64,000 nt of DNA from JBCCCJ01 sp039029315. GTDB lineage: Bacteria > Bacteroidota > Bacteroidia > J057. Position numbers and translations under genes: made by a program. The stretch is taken from the NCBI GenBank assembly GCA_039029315.1, contig JBCCGK010000019.1:62001-126000 (forward strand), given 5' to 3'. The stretch's first letter is position 1, and every line of letters begins with the position of its first letter. Of this stretch, positions 45,470 to 54,422 are shown in pieces. The notes under the pieces were generated by a model. It was not told the origin of the DNA and did not search any database. It worked only from the letters and a program-made list of their open reading frames with translations.

Positions 45470-47098
45470 CTAGTTGATGCCAACTCTGGTAAATGCGGCA
45501 GTATAAAAATCAATTTGTGTGAAAAAAGTTGAATACTTGTCTTGGGTTCCATCAAACATTCGTTTTACCTTTCTGATGGTATCTTCCCAGTTCTTTTGGT
45601 CAGCTGGCGTTGCTCTTTTCAGGGGACAAGCTTCAGACAATTTTTGGATATCGCCATAAAAGTTGGTGAGTTCGCCTGAGAGGTTCTGGTACTTGGTGTC
45701 AGTCAGATTGGACACCTGATAAAACAACTGGTCCAAATGTTTGGCCTGAAGGGCGATCTTGTAGGCATCATAAGTATCAGGTGTGCCAAGAATCAGTGAA
45801 AAATGAGCGTCGATATCATCATCAAATTGTGCGTAGGTCTCATTTGCTACCATTCTGTTAAGAACATCATCTTCTGCCTTGATCCCTACATAAGACAAAT
45901 ATTCTTTTAATAAGCTAATCACTTCCCCATTAAAGGCTTCTGCTTGTTGATCGATTGAAATCAATCTTCTGTTGTAGACCAGGATTTTTTTATTTTCTTC
46001 CTCAATGGAATTGAGAAATTCTTTGGCCTCCTTATACAATTCCAATCCTTGTTCTTCTTTTTGTGCTCTTTCTTTCCTTCCAAACAGACTTACAATTCTT
46101 TCCACACTATATGCCGTAACTACCATTCCTTTAAATCCGTCTATCACCTTTGACACCCCCCCTCCAGAAAGGATATCAGCTGCACCCACCAGTAAATTCA
46201 AGGGGTCTTTGAGCTTTTCAAAGATGTTAACCAGTTTTCCTTCAACCTGGTCATTGTAGGCTTCCTTGGACAATTTATCCAAATTGGGCATCAGTTCATT
46301 CTTCAACTTGCCATAGGTTTCATAACTCACTGGGTTCGCAACCTGATTAAATGCTCCTATTGCTGCGCCCATTTCAGCGATGAGTTGGATGCTAATAGAT
46401 TTTCCGACCAGCATGCCAAGGGTTTGAATGCGTGCCTTGTAGTTCTTCTTATAGTCTTCAATCAGAATTCTTCCGCTTTGGTAGTCATTTTCTCGCATCG
46501 CCCGATTGACGACTGTCCGCTTTTCTGATTCAATTTGTTCTAGTTTTCTTCCTAAAGCAATGATTTCTCTATCCTGGTCTGTCACCTTGGTTATCACCAC
46601 ATTTCCCAGATAGAGTTGCCCACTTCCTGCAAGTTGAGAGATCTTGATCTTTAAATATTTGTTTCCGAGGGATCGAATTCTCTTGGAAAAAGTTCTCAGG
46701 ACATTTTCATTGGTATTCTCCCTGATTTTGATATCCAAACCTGTACCATGTTTTTTCCATCCTTCTTCCAGGTCATTGGCATTGATTTGATCTGTCGTAA
46801 AAACCTCCACCTTCCAGGCAGCACCGCCTTGAGCCAGGTATTGAAAGGTCATATTTCCGGGAGACCGGATTGCTTTTGAATACACCAGAGATATTGTATC
46901 CAGGTAACCTCCACCATTTTTTCCCAGGGTCAAATATTCTCGACTTGTTTCGCTGGTATCTGGCTTTGCAAAGGTATAATCACCATAAATGGTCCAGGGA
47001 ATTAATTCACGTTCACGTTCGAAGGGGAAACTGTCTTTCTGGGAGAAGGTTGCAAGAGTACTAATCAGAAAAAAAGTAGAAAGTGCGATAGATTTCAT
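45470..47098 (-). CDS. Secreted protein, possible alpha-helical pore-former architecture
   Basis: Not recognised by family. The 542-residue protein has a signal peptide (MKSIALSTFFLIST, cut near TFSQ). Residues ~25-170 are beta-rich, like a carbohydrate-binding sandwich. The rest is long amphipathic helices, interrupted by a hydrophobic, Gly-rich stretch (about 295-335: LLVGAADILSGGGV... KGMVVTAYSVERIVSLFG). Helical bundles with one hydrophobic hairpin recall ClyA/Hbl-type toxins, but this is inferred from pattern only. ATG 47098 was chosen over TTG 47107. It stands alone. Confidence 0.6.
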   Translation of the reverse strand: MKSIALSTFFLISTLATFSQKDSFPFERERELIPWTIYGDYTFAKPDTSETSREYLTLGKNGGGYLDTISLVYSKAIRSPGNMTFQYLAQGGAAWKVEVFTTDQINANDLEEGWKKHGTGLDIKIRENTNENVLRTFSKRIRSLGNKYLKIKISQLAGSGQLYLGNVVITKVTDQDREIIALGRKLEQIESEKRTVVNRAMRENDYQSGRILIEDYKKNYKARIQTLGMLVGKSISIQLIAEMGAAIGAFNQVANPVSYETYGKLKNELMPNLDKLSKEAYNDQVEGKLVNIFEKLKDPLNLLVGAADILSGGGVSKVIDGFKGMVVTAYSVERIVSLFGRKERAQKEEQGLELYKEAKEFLNSIEEENKKILVYNRRLISIDQQAEAFNGEVISLLKEYLSYVGIKAEDDVLNRMVANETYAQFDDDIDAHFSLILGTPDTYDAYKIALQAKHLDQLFYQVSNLTDTKYQNLSGELTNFYGDIQKLSEACPLKRATPADQKNWEDTIRKVKRMFDGTQDKYSTFFTQIDFYTAAFTRVGIN

Positions 47099-47399
47099 AT
47101 TGATCAATAAATTCTACGAATAGGGCATTTGAAAAATTTCGGAACGGAAGTTTATTACTTTCTCCGAAATGTTCCAAGTAAATCAACAAGTTCTTGGCCC
47201 AAAGAAGCTTTGCCCTTGGATGAATCCGAAAGGATAGATTGCCAGGAAATAGATAGGAGAAATGGCACAAGCTCTTTCCTCAACTTCTTCTATTGGCAGT
47301 CTGGATCCAATCACATCCATACCATACACAGAAGAAGCTACTCCCCATTCTCTGAATGCGTCAGATATGGTTTTTATCCAGAATCGAAAATTCCAGTGC
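47099..47399. other. 301-bp gene-free region
   Basis: Between the secreted protein gene and the bestrophin gene, both read leftward. I see no gene, clear hairpin or promoter match. It presumably holds the promoter of the secreted protein. Confidence 0.4.
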
Positions 47400-48362
47400 T
47401 TAGGATATCACGATATAATCTTTTGTCTCCTGTGGTGAGGACTGCACCAATTCAATTCCAAGAATTTCGTGCACATTCCCTTCAATCTTTCTTGCAAGGC
47501 TTTTGGTAGGCAGATCATTGCAGTCAAGCCCAAACGGTTCTTCAATTTCTACAGAAATAAACTCCAGCCCTATCAAGGCATAGGAAGCGAAGGCTGTCAA
47601 AAGAATAGCGAAAAAGCCCACCTTTGGCACCAGAACAAAGGGCAACAAGCCACAATAGGTGAAGATAAATAACTTGATGAAGAAATTATGGGCAAAGGGA
47701 ATCGGCGTGGCCTTGATTCGCTCACAGGCACCCTGAATATCCAGAAATGATTGGGTTTCAGGTTTGACATTGTTGAGCTGATACCCATCTATGAGTCCGT
47801 CTTGATAGAGGATCTCTGAACGTTGGTACAAATCATTGACGATTTTGTTGGGCACATGCTTGAATTTCTTCAAGGATTCAAGGGGTTCTTCAGAATAGGT
47901 AGGAATCAATTCATGACTGCTGATATCACGCAAATGATCACTCAAAGCCACTACATAGGCAGAGATTCCCTTGGCAAAGAACCGGCGATTGACCTGATCA
48001 TCCTTTCGAAGCATCCCATTGAAGATGACGGCGAGACCTCGTGTGTGATTGATCAAGGCACCCCATTGTTTGCGACCTTCCCACCAACGATCATAGGCTG
48101 TATTGGTTCGAAATACCATCATCAAACTAAGGAAGACACCTAGGAGTGAAAAGACAGAGGGCTCGATGATGATCACCTCCAGGTCTGTCTCAAAAGGTAA
48201 ATGACTTTTGATGTGTTCATTGGTCCCAATTTCATTCAAGACAGCAATCACGAGTGCATAGCCAGACATCCACAGGACCATGCGCATGGTCCGCCGGACA
48301 ACATAACTTGCATTGAAGTGCCGAATGGCTTCCCAGAATTTTTTTGAATTGTAGTTAATCAT
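47400..48362 (-). CDS. Bestrophin family anion channel (UPF0187)
   Basis: A predicted inner-membrane chloride or anion channel, 320 residues. It has four main hydrophobic segments and the family signature RTNTAYDRWWEGRKQWG after segment 2. It starts 18 bp after the reductase-fusion gene stop, so it is the last gene of the cNMP-kinase / response-regulator-reductase / bestrophin operon. The signal might therefore control ion flow, which is inference. Confidence 0.88.
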   Translation of the reverse strand: MINYNSKKFWEAIRHFNASYVVRRTMRMVLWMSGYALVIAVLNEIGTNEHIKSHLPFETDLEVIIIEPSVFSLLGVFLSLMMVFRTNTAYDRWWEGRKQWGALINHTRGLAVIFNGMLRKDDQVNRRFFAKGISAYVVALSDHLRDISSHELIPTYSEEPLESLKKFKHVPNKIVNDLYQRSEILYQDGLIDGYQLNNVKPETQSFLDIQGACERIKATPIPFAHNFFIKLFIFTYCGLLPFVLVPKVGFFAILLTAFASYALIGLEFISVEIEEPFGLDCNDLPTKSLARKIEGNVHEILGIELVQSSPQETKDYIVIS

Positions 48363-48380
48363 AGATAGTTGACACTAAAA

Positions 48381-50057
48381 TCAGACCTCAGCGAGGTATT
48401 GATGAACAAATTTGATAGCGATAGCTCCTTCTCCTACTGCTGATGCGACCCGATTCATGGCACCAGCTCGCACATCACCAGCAGCAAATATACCAGGTTG
48501 ACAGGTTTCTAACAGAAATGGTTCACGATCCAGTTTCCAGATTCTCGGATACTGCTCATATCGCATGAGGTCTCTTCCTGTCTCCAGGTACCCTTGTTTG
48601 TTGCGAAGAATATTGCTACTGGCCAACCAGTCAGTGACTGGTCGTGCGCCGATGAAAATAAACAGTGCTGATGCCTCCCTCTCATACTGACTCTGGTCCT
48701 CCATATTCTCCATGACCAGGCTTTCCAGATGCTCTCCTCCACAAGCTTTGACCACCTGGCGATGACCATGAACATGAATGTTGTCAATCGAATCGATTTG
48801 GTCGATCAAATAGCTGGACATGGTAGCAGTCAGATCAGGCTTGCGGATCAATATATGCACCTCAGAGGCATATTGGGACAAATAGACGGCTCCTTGCCCA
48901 GCAGAATTTCCCCCTCCAACTACATAGACGGGTTTGCCTTTCACGGAGGCGGCTTCTGTGGTCGCAGCACCATAGTAAATTCCAGCTCCAGTGAATTTTT
49001 CTATGCCCTCAGCAGCTAGTTGTCGATAGTCAACTCCAGTAGTAATGATGATCGACTTGGTCCTGACCTCACTTCCATCCTTGAGGGCCAAAGTTTTATA
49101 GGCCCCATCAACATCAATCTGGGAAACTTCTTGTGGGGAAAGAAAATCGACCCCAAATCGAGTCGCCTGTGTCAATGCCCGACGAGCCAGATCACTTCCG
49201 CTCAGTCCTTTGGGAAAGCCCAGGTAATTTTCGATTCGAGAACTGGTACCTGCCTGCCCACCGGGGGCCCGCTTTTCAACCAATAAGGTCTTCAGTCCTT
49301 CTGATCCTCCATACACTCCTGCTGCCAAACCAGCCGGTCCTGCCCCCACGATGACCACATCATAGAGATCTTCCTGTTTCACATTTGGATTCATCCCGAC
49401 CTTAGCAGCCAGTTCTTGCAAGCTTGGATCAGTGAGGTGACTTCCATCCTCAAAGAAAACCACAGGCAAGTCCCTCTTTTCCAACTCATTGATTGTCAAC
49501 AGATCAGTCGCTTCTTTGGATTGATCTACGTCTAGCCATAAATAAGGAAAAAGGTTGCCAGCCAGAAAGTCTTTAAGATTATGCGATTTGGGAGAATATT
49601 GATACCCTACAACCTTGATTCCCTTAAATCCTGGTTTATATTCTGCTTGCCAATCATCCAGCAAATCGTTCAAAATGGGATACAGTTTTTCAGTGGGCGG
49701 GTTCCAGGGTTTCATCAGGTAGAAATCCAGTTGCACATCATTGATCGCCTTGATTGCTGCATCCGTATCAGAATAAGCTGTCAACAAAACTCGTTTTGCG
49801 CGTGGAAAAATCAATTTTGCCTTTTCCAGAAATTCCACCCCCAACATTTCGGGCATTCGCTGGTCAGACAGAAAAAGGGCAATGACTTCTCCCTTGTTTT
49901 TGAGTTCCACCAAGGCCTCAAGGGCGTCATTGGCAGACTCGGTACTGATGATTCTATAGGACTCACGATATTCCGAACGCAAGTCTCTGCGCAAGGATCG
50001 AAGCACCTGTTTGTCATCATCTATAGAAAATATGATTGGTTTTTGGGTTTCAGCCAT
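48381..50057 (-). CDS. Response regulator / glutaredoxin-like / thioredoxin-reductase-like fusion lacking CxxC
   Basis: A 558-residue protein. Residues 1-125 are a receiver domain with Asp65 as phospho-acceptor. Residues 145-215 resemble a glutaredoxin-like fold (YSPKSH in place of the active site). Residues 230-558 form a FAD/NADPH-binding reductase: GAGPAGLAAG (238-247), GGGNSAGQGA (381-390) and GIFAAGDVR near the end. At the CATC site of thioredoxin reductase it has AATT (364-367), so it cannot do disulfide chemistry there. Known fused RR/TrxR proteins exist; the substrate is unknown. It is 278 bp downstream of the kinase. Confidence 0.88.
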   Translation of the reverse strand: MAETQKPIIFSIDDDKQVLRSLRRDLRSEYRESYRIISTESANDALEALVELKNKGEVIALFLSDQRMPEMLGVEFLEKAKLIFPRAKRVLLTAYSDTDAAIKAINDVQLDFYLMKPWNPPTEKLYPILNDLLDDWQAEYKPGFKGIKVVGYQYSPKSHNLKDFLAGNLFPYLWLDVDQSKEATDLLTINELEKRDLPVVFFEDGSHLTDPSLQELAAKVGMNPNVKQEDLYDVVIVGAGPAGLAAGVYGGSEGLKTLLVEKRAPGGQAGTSSRIENYLGFPKGLSGSDLARRALTQATRFGVDFLSPQEVSQIDVDGAYKTLALKDGSEVRTKSIIITTGVDYRQLAAEGIEKFTGAGIYYGAATTEAASVKGKPVYVVGGGNSAGQGAVYLSQYASEVHILIRKPDLTATMSSYLIDQIDSIDNIHVHGHRQVVKACGGEHLESLVMENMEDQSQYEREASALFIFIGARPVTDWLASSNILRNKQGYLETGRDLMRYEQYPRIWKLDREPFLLETCQPGIFAAGDVRAGAMNRVASAVGEGAIAIKFVHQYLAEV

Positions 50058-50175
50058 GGGTTTGGTTTCTTTCAGAGAAATGAAGTTGCCAGAACAAATG
50101 TAGTACCTCTCGGCATTTTTGTCATGTATAGGTACAGAAAATTTTCATGAAACATTGGTGCTCCCCTTTTTCGCT

Positions 50176-50272
50176 TGCCATCCCTCTCAACAGGTGGTAT
50201 TCCCGCTTTTCAGCACAAGAGGCTTTGCGGAAAGTCCTCACTTGCAGGAACCAGCTAGGCAAAGGGATGGCA
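50176..50272. ncRNA. Candidate structured RNA or leader between kinase and reductase fusion
   Basis: A 10-bp perfect stem TGCCATCCCT (50176-50185) and AGGGATGGCA (50263-50272) closes a 77-nt loop with an inner hairpin: GAGGCTTT, loop GCGG, AAAGTCCTC (about 50219-50239, one bulge). It lies in the 277-bp gap before the reductase-fusion start, so it could be a leader or a small RNA. No known class is recognised, and the resemblance to RNase P P4 sequence is partial. Confidence 0.35.
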
Positions 50273-50334
50273 GGAAACATCAATAGACTTCGGTTATGAT
50301 GTATTAGCTCTTGATTATTTGGAATTTTCATTGG

Positions 50335-51744
50335 TTAAGCTGACACAGGGAACCAGACTTCAAAGGTGGTATCTCCAGGAACTGATCGCACAGTGATATC
50401 GCCATCGTGTCGATTGATGATTTTTTTCACAATATCCAACCCCATTCCTGTTCCCTCCCCCATAGGCTTTGTGGTAAAAAATGGCTCAAAAATCCGGCTC
50501 AGATTCTCTTCAGGGATGCCAGAACCTGTGTCCTTGATTTCAATCCAGACCTTTTGTCTCGCTTCATATGTTTTTATGCTCAATGTCCCTCCAGGTTCCA
50601 TAGCCTCGACAGCATTGGAAATCAGATTTGTCCACACTTGATTGAGTTGCCCTCCAAGAGACATCACCATTGGCAAATCGTCTGCAAATTGGTTGGACAC
50701 CTGAATCCGTCTGTCCTTGAGCTTATGCTTGAGGATCATCAATGTCAACTTCAATCCTTCATGCAGATCTGTTGGTTCCAGAGACTTGCCTCTATCCATA
50801 TATGAATAGCCCTTGACTGCCTTGACCAGTTCTGCAATTCGGTCAGCGGATTCGCGAATCTCAACCACAAGCTTTTCAAGATTGAGGGTGCTTTCTATCC
50901 ATTTCAATACTGTAGGCAAGGATTCTTCAGAAACGATATCTGCCAATTTGTCCAATTCCTCCACCTCCAGCCCAAAGTCAAGATAGGTTTCTGCAATATC
51001 ATCAGCCCCTTCTACCTCATGATCGTCCAGCCAATCTAACAAATCATCCATTTTTTCCTCTCGTTCCAAAATACTCAAGCTCGATTGATTCAGGTTGTTG
51101 ATTTTTGAAAAAAGGACTCCATTTACTTGATCTGTTTGTTCCGGGGTAATATCCATGGTGATCACTGCCTTGAACTTCTCGGGCGTGGTATGGATATTTT
51201 TGTACAGTTCCTCTGAACTACGAACCATAGCTGAAGCAGGATTATTGAGTTCATGTGCCAGACCAGCTGATAACTTACCGAGTGCCATAAGTTTTTCATC
51301 CTGAAAGCGGATTTGGCTAAATTCCCGAATACGGCTTGACATAAATCCAACCAGTGCCTGTGTCAACTCATAACTGGCATTGACCATTTCGGTAAAGTAG
51401 CGCTTGTGAAGTTGTAAAATGGTACATCTTTCCTGGGATACGCCATGTGCAGATACTTCTTTCATTCGAGAAAATGGAAGAATTCCTGTGATATAGCCAG
51501 CATGAAAGATCCCGGCTTCACGTCTTTGGCCATCCCGTTCCAGATACACCAGAAAATTGCCTTTCATCAAGATGACCATATAGTCTGCAGGATCTCCTGG
51601 TTGGAAAATAAATTCTCCTTCTTCAAGAGAATAATATTCCGATTTTTCTACCAGCCATTCAAGCGCAGGTCGTTCCTGCTTGGCAAAGGTCTCAAATGAA
51701 AGCAATTGGTCTATCAGATCAGAAGATTTCTCCAGGGTTTGCAT
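50335..51744 (-). CDS. Histidine kinase with N-terminal cyclic-nucleotide-binding domain
   Basis: A soluble sensor kinase, 469 residues. Residues 38-125 form a cNMP-binding domain (EEGEFIFQPGDPADYMVILMKG and the phosphate-cassette-like region). The dimerisation domain has the phospho-acceptor His164 in AGLAHELNNPAS. The ATPase domain has the N-box WTNLISNAVEAM, DTGSGIP and GEGTGMGLDIV. No membrane segment is seen. It precedes the receiver-reductase fusion, its probable partner. ATG 51744 begins the domain; the TTG at 51813 is less likely. Confidence 0.9.
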   Translation of the reverse strand: MQTLEKSSDLIDQLLSFETFAKQERPALEWLVEKSEYYSLEEGEFIFQPGDPADYMVILMKGNFLVYLERDGQRREAGIFHAGYITGILPFSRMKEVSAHGVSQERCTILQLHKRYFTEMVNASYELTQALVGFMSSRIREFSQIRFQDEKLMALGKLSAGLAHELNNPASAMVRSSEELYKNIHTTPEKFKAVITMDITPEQTDQVNGVLFSKINNLNQSSLSILEREEKMDDLLDWLDDHEVEGADDIAETYLDFGLEVEELDKLADIVSEESLPTVLKWIESTLNLEKLVVEIRESADRIAELVKAVKGYSYMDRGKSLEPTDLHEGLKLTLMILKHKLKDRRIQVSNQFADDLPMVMSLGGQLNQVWTNLISNAVEAMEPGGTLSIKTYEARQKVWIEIKDTGSGIPEENLSRIFEPFFTTKPMGEGTGMGLDIVKKIINRHDGDITVRSVPGDTTFEVWFPVSA

Positions 51745-52170
51745 ATAGATTTGAGGGATTTTTGGGTTTTGAATGATTAGGGGACACTTGAGGTGCCCAG
51801 AATGTGACAGCAATGTCTAGGTTATTTGATATCGAATTGAGACTATTGCTGTTTATCAACATGAAGATATCAATTGCTTTGAGAAAATCGAAGAATTGGG
51901 ATCTGGAAAACAATCGATCCTGTTTCTTAAAGGTTCCAAACAGAGGATGAATGTAGTCTGAAATCTTGAATGCTCGACATAGCAGGATTTCTGTCAGGTT
52001 CTCACTCCCGAGTTAGCAGGATACAGATTATTCCCAGGATCGATATGGAGATTCGCATGAGTCGAATTTTGCCTTTCTCCTCCTCGCCGGATTACCCTTT
52101 TGGTAGAGGGGTATGCCAAGCTATAGAACAAAGGTGTATTCGCAGAGATGATTGGACGATCATCTTCAAT
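51745..52170. other. 426-bp gene-free region
   Basis: Upstream of the histidine kinase gene and downstream of the tRNA. Reading frames here are broken or run through the tRNA and are not convincing. A short dyad AGATGAT...ATCATCT lies near 52145-52164. It presumably contains the kinase promoter. Confidence 0.4.
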
Positions 52171-52202
52171 AAAAATCGGCTCATACATAAAGTACAAGCC
52201 GA
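52171..52202 (-). terminator. Intrinsic terminator of the tRNA-Leu gene
   Basis: On the minus strand the stem TCGGCT (complement of 52197-52202) and AGCCGA (complement of 52176-52181) is followed by a T-run (52171-52175), just downstream of the tRNA. Confidence 0.6.
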
Positions 52203-52205
52203 AGG

Positions 52206-52291
52206 TACCCGAGATCGGACTCGAACCGATACGGACATTTCTGTCCATTGGATTTTAAGTCCAACGTGTCTACCAATTTCACCACTCGGGC
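52206..52291 (-). tRNA. tRNA-Leu (UAA anticodon)
   Basis: An 86-nt class II tRNA on the minus strand. It begins GCCCGAG and ends CTCGGGTA, so the acceptor stem pairs with a G-T pair at the top, as in other bacterial tRNA-Leu. The D-arm GGTGAAATTGGTAGACACG, anticodon loop CTTAAAA (anticodon UAA), a long variable arm and TTCGAGTCC are all present. The 3' CCA is not encoded after the discriminator A; it would be added after transcription. Confidence 0.97.
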
Positions 52292-52326
52292 CCGTCCACG
52301 AAAGACGGCGTAAAGATGAAGAATTC

Positions 52327-54420
52327 TTATTGAACTTCAAAGAGGCAAAGTCGAGATGGTGGCAGTTCAATGGGAATCCGAAAGGGGGCCGTAGAAAGGT
52401 CCATCTGTTGTTTTGAAAGGAGGGTTCCTGTTTCATCAGTCAAGCGTAGCTGATAACTTCCCGGTCGAAGCAAATACAGTTCGGCTTCCAGGGAGCGTGA
52501 ACCTTCGCCAAAGTAAAATAACTCTGCCCGAAAATGTGTCGGTTCAGCATCCAGCACAAGGGCAGCAAAGTCTCTCGCAGGGCTTAGCCAGCGAACGGCA
52601 TTCATAGGAAAATATAGTGCATCTCCAACATTTCCTGTCAGGGAAGCGAACAAGATGTTGGCATCATAGGAAGGAATTGGGTCATCCAGGAGATCATTCA
52701 AATAGGCTCCATGAAAGCTGAATACCCGATCGGTCCATTTGACTTCTGAGGTAAAGGCCTCAAAATTATACAAAAAGGCGCCGGATTGTTCATGCAGATG
52801 GTCTTCCAACGATTGTCGATCATCACCAAAGCGCATCCGGGAATAAGCATCCCCAATTCTCACAATCAGATCATCAAACTGCTGATCTCCGGTGATCATG
52901 CGATACTTGGCCAATACACCCGGCAAGAAGGATGGCATTTGCTTGACACACCACTCCAGACTTCCGGCTTTGGGAGTAGGGTGAATAGCTTGATTGCTGA
53001 ACTTTCGATAGATACTAGCCATCGAAAAGATTGGCTGGAGATAAGTCTCCTTTCCACTCATATGGAAACACAAGAGCATGGTATTGAGCATCATCCCCAT
53101 TGCACTTGGCCAAACATAAAGAGGATCATCATCATGATTGCCTGGGTCCCACCAGGTCTCTGTCATTCCGCCTATTCCCCCATCCGGCCAATGTATAGCA
53201 GAGGGGACAATTCCTGCTGGCTTGCCTTTTTCTTCCCTCGCTGTCGCCTCCACCCAGGTATCCATCCAGTCAAGAACCAATCTCCCAATCCGTTCGTTTC
53301 CTGTTCTTTGCCATAGCAAGAGAGCAGGTTGAATCACTCTGGGATGATATACCGTGTCACAGGCTTTTTCAGGAGAGGGGTCAACTGTTTCTGAGCTGAA
53401 ATAGGTGCTTTTGAATTGAAGGAATCCGCGTTCATTTCGTCCTGTCCACAAGCTTTCCATCAATTCGACAAGCTGCATGGCTCGATCCTGCCATTCAGCA
53501 TCATTGGGCTTGAGATGCATCATCGGAGTAATGGTATCAGCCGAGTCTTCGGCGGTATGCTCGACATCATACACGCGATCCGTATAGCCTTTTTCCATTT
53601 TTTCAGTAGCAAATAGCCCTTTGGATAGCCGTTCTTGAGCTTCAATTAACAGGGGATCTTCCATACCAAGCAGGATGGGAATCCATTTTCGCCACATTTC
53701 AACATCATCTCCCCATCCGCCGCCATATTGTCCATCTGGAACCTGTCTTTCCTTCACCCACCAGTGAAGAATCTTTCGCAATTTCTCCAGAACTTCTCGC
53801 TGGTGATTGGCCCAATCAGGTGCATGTTCATCCTTTTGATTCTCTCCTTTCCAGGGAATATGTTTTCCCCAATACATGCCAAAAATGGGATTGGTCGGAA
53901 AGGCCTCAAAAGCAGCCTGTAGACAATGTTGAATTTCTTTTTGATACATTGCCTTGGTTTCAGGAATCTTCTGGATGTTGCCATGCTCCAACATATCATG
54001 GATCAACATTCTTCCTCTATACCAATACATCAATGGCAATAAGTCTGGATCGGCATCTTCAATGGGGAAGTGATAGGTTTCCGGCGTGATTTTTCGATCA
54101 ATATAGGATGCCAAATATCTTCTGGGCCGATCTGCTGGGGGCAATTCCAAAAAAATCTCTTTTCCAAAGGCCCAATGATGAATCATTTCCAGAAGGAGGT
54201 CCAATTGCCGGCGTTGCAGTAAGGACAGATCTGCTGTCTCAGACAGCGCTATCAAGTAGCGATATCGCGCCTGTTCATCGACAAGATTCCCAGCGAAGAC
54301 AATGGCTTGTTTCCAGCTCATATTTGTCTCTCGGCATCCCAGCGGGAAAGCCCAATATGCCAGGAAAGAGAGCAGGATGGATTGAGTAAAATCCCTTCTG
54401 GATAAAGAATCCGAAGTCAT
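52327..54420 (-). CDS. Tat-exported alpha/alpha-barrel-like protein, probably carbohydrate-active
   Basis: A 697-residue protein with a Tat signal (SRRDFTQS at 7-14) and a lipobox-like GC at Cys29. Long helical repeats, with many Trp/His/Asp residues, resemble an alpha/alpha toroid as in glycoside hydrolases or polysaccharide lyases; a beta-rich tail follows (about 600-697). The catalytic family cannot be named from the sequence. The GGWGDDVEMWRKW and WWDPGNHDDDPLYVWP segments are conspicuous. It is 2 bp after a DinB-like gene, in one operon. Confidence 0.65.
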   Translation of the reverse strand: MTSDSLSRRDFTQSILLSFLAYWAFPLGCRETNMSWKQAIVFAGNLVDEQARYRYLIALSETADLSLLQRRQLDLLLEMIHHWAFGKEIFLELPPADRPRRYLASYIDRKITPETYHFPIEDADPDLLPLMYWYRGRMLIHDMLEHGNIQKIPETKAMYQKEIQHCLQAAFEAFPTNPIFGMYWGKHIPWKGENQKDEHAPDWANHQREVLEKLRKILHWWVKERQVPDGQYGGGWGDDVEMWRKWIPILLGMEDPLLIEAQERLSKGLFATEKMEKGYTDRVYDVEHTAEDSADTITPMMHLKPNDAEWQDRAMQLVELMESLWTGRNERGFLQFKSTYFSSETVDPSPEKACDTVYHPRVIQPALLLWQRTGNERIGRLVLDWMDTWVEATAREEKGKPAGIVPSAIHWPDGGIGGMTETWWDPGNHDDDPLYVWPSAMGMMLNTMLLCFHMSGKETYLQPIFSMASIYRKFSNQAIHPTPKAGSLEWCVKQMPSFLPGVLAKYRMITGDQQFDDLIVRIGDAYSRMRFGDDRQSLEDHLHEQSGAFLYNFEAFTSEVKWTDRVFSFHGAYLNDLLDDPIPSYDANILFASLTGNVGDALYFPMNAVRWLSPARDFAALVLDAEPTHFRAELFYFGEGSRSLEAELYLLRPGSYQLRLTDETGTLLSKQQMDLSTAPFRIPIELPPSRLCLFEVQ

Positions 54421-54422
54421 AC

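Noticed and set aside
47129..47509. 126-codon plus-strand frame before the bestrophin gene
   Set aside because: It runs antisense into the 3' end of the bestrophin gene and shows no domain or signal.
50229..50245. Resemblance to the RNase P signature GAGGAAAGTCC
   Set aside because: Only part of the motif matches, and the rest of the RNase P core is absent from the gap.
51970..52416. 148-codon frame running across the tRNA region
   Set aside because: It reads through a clear tRNA-Leu gene and its terminator, so it is not a protein gene.
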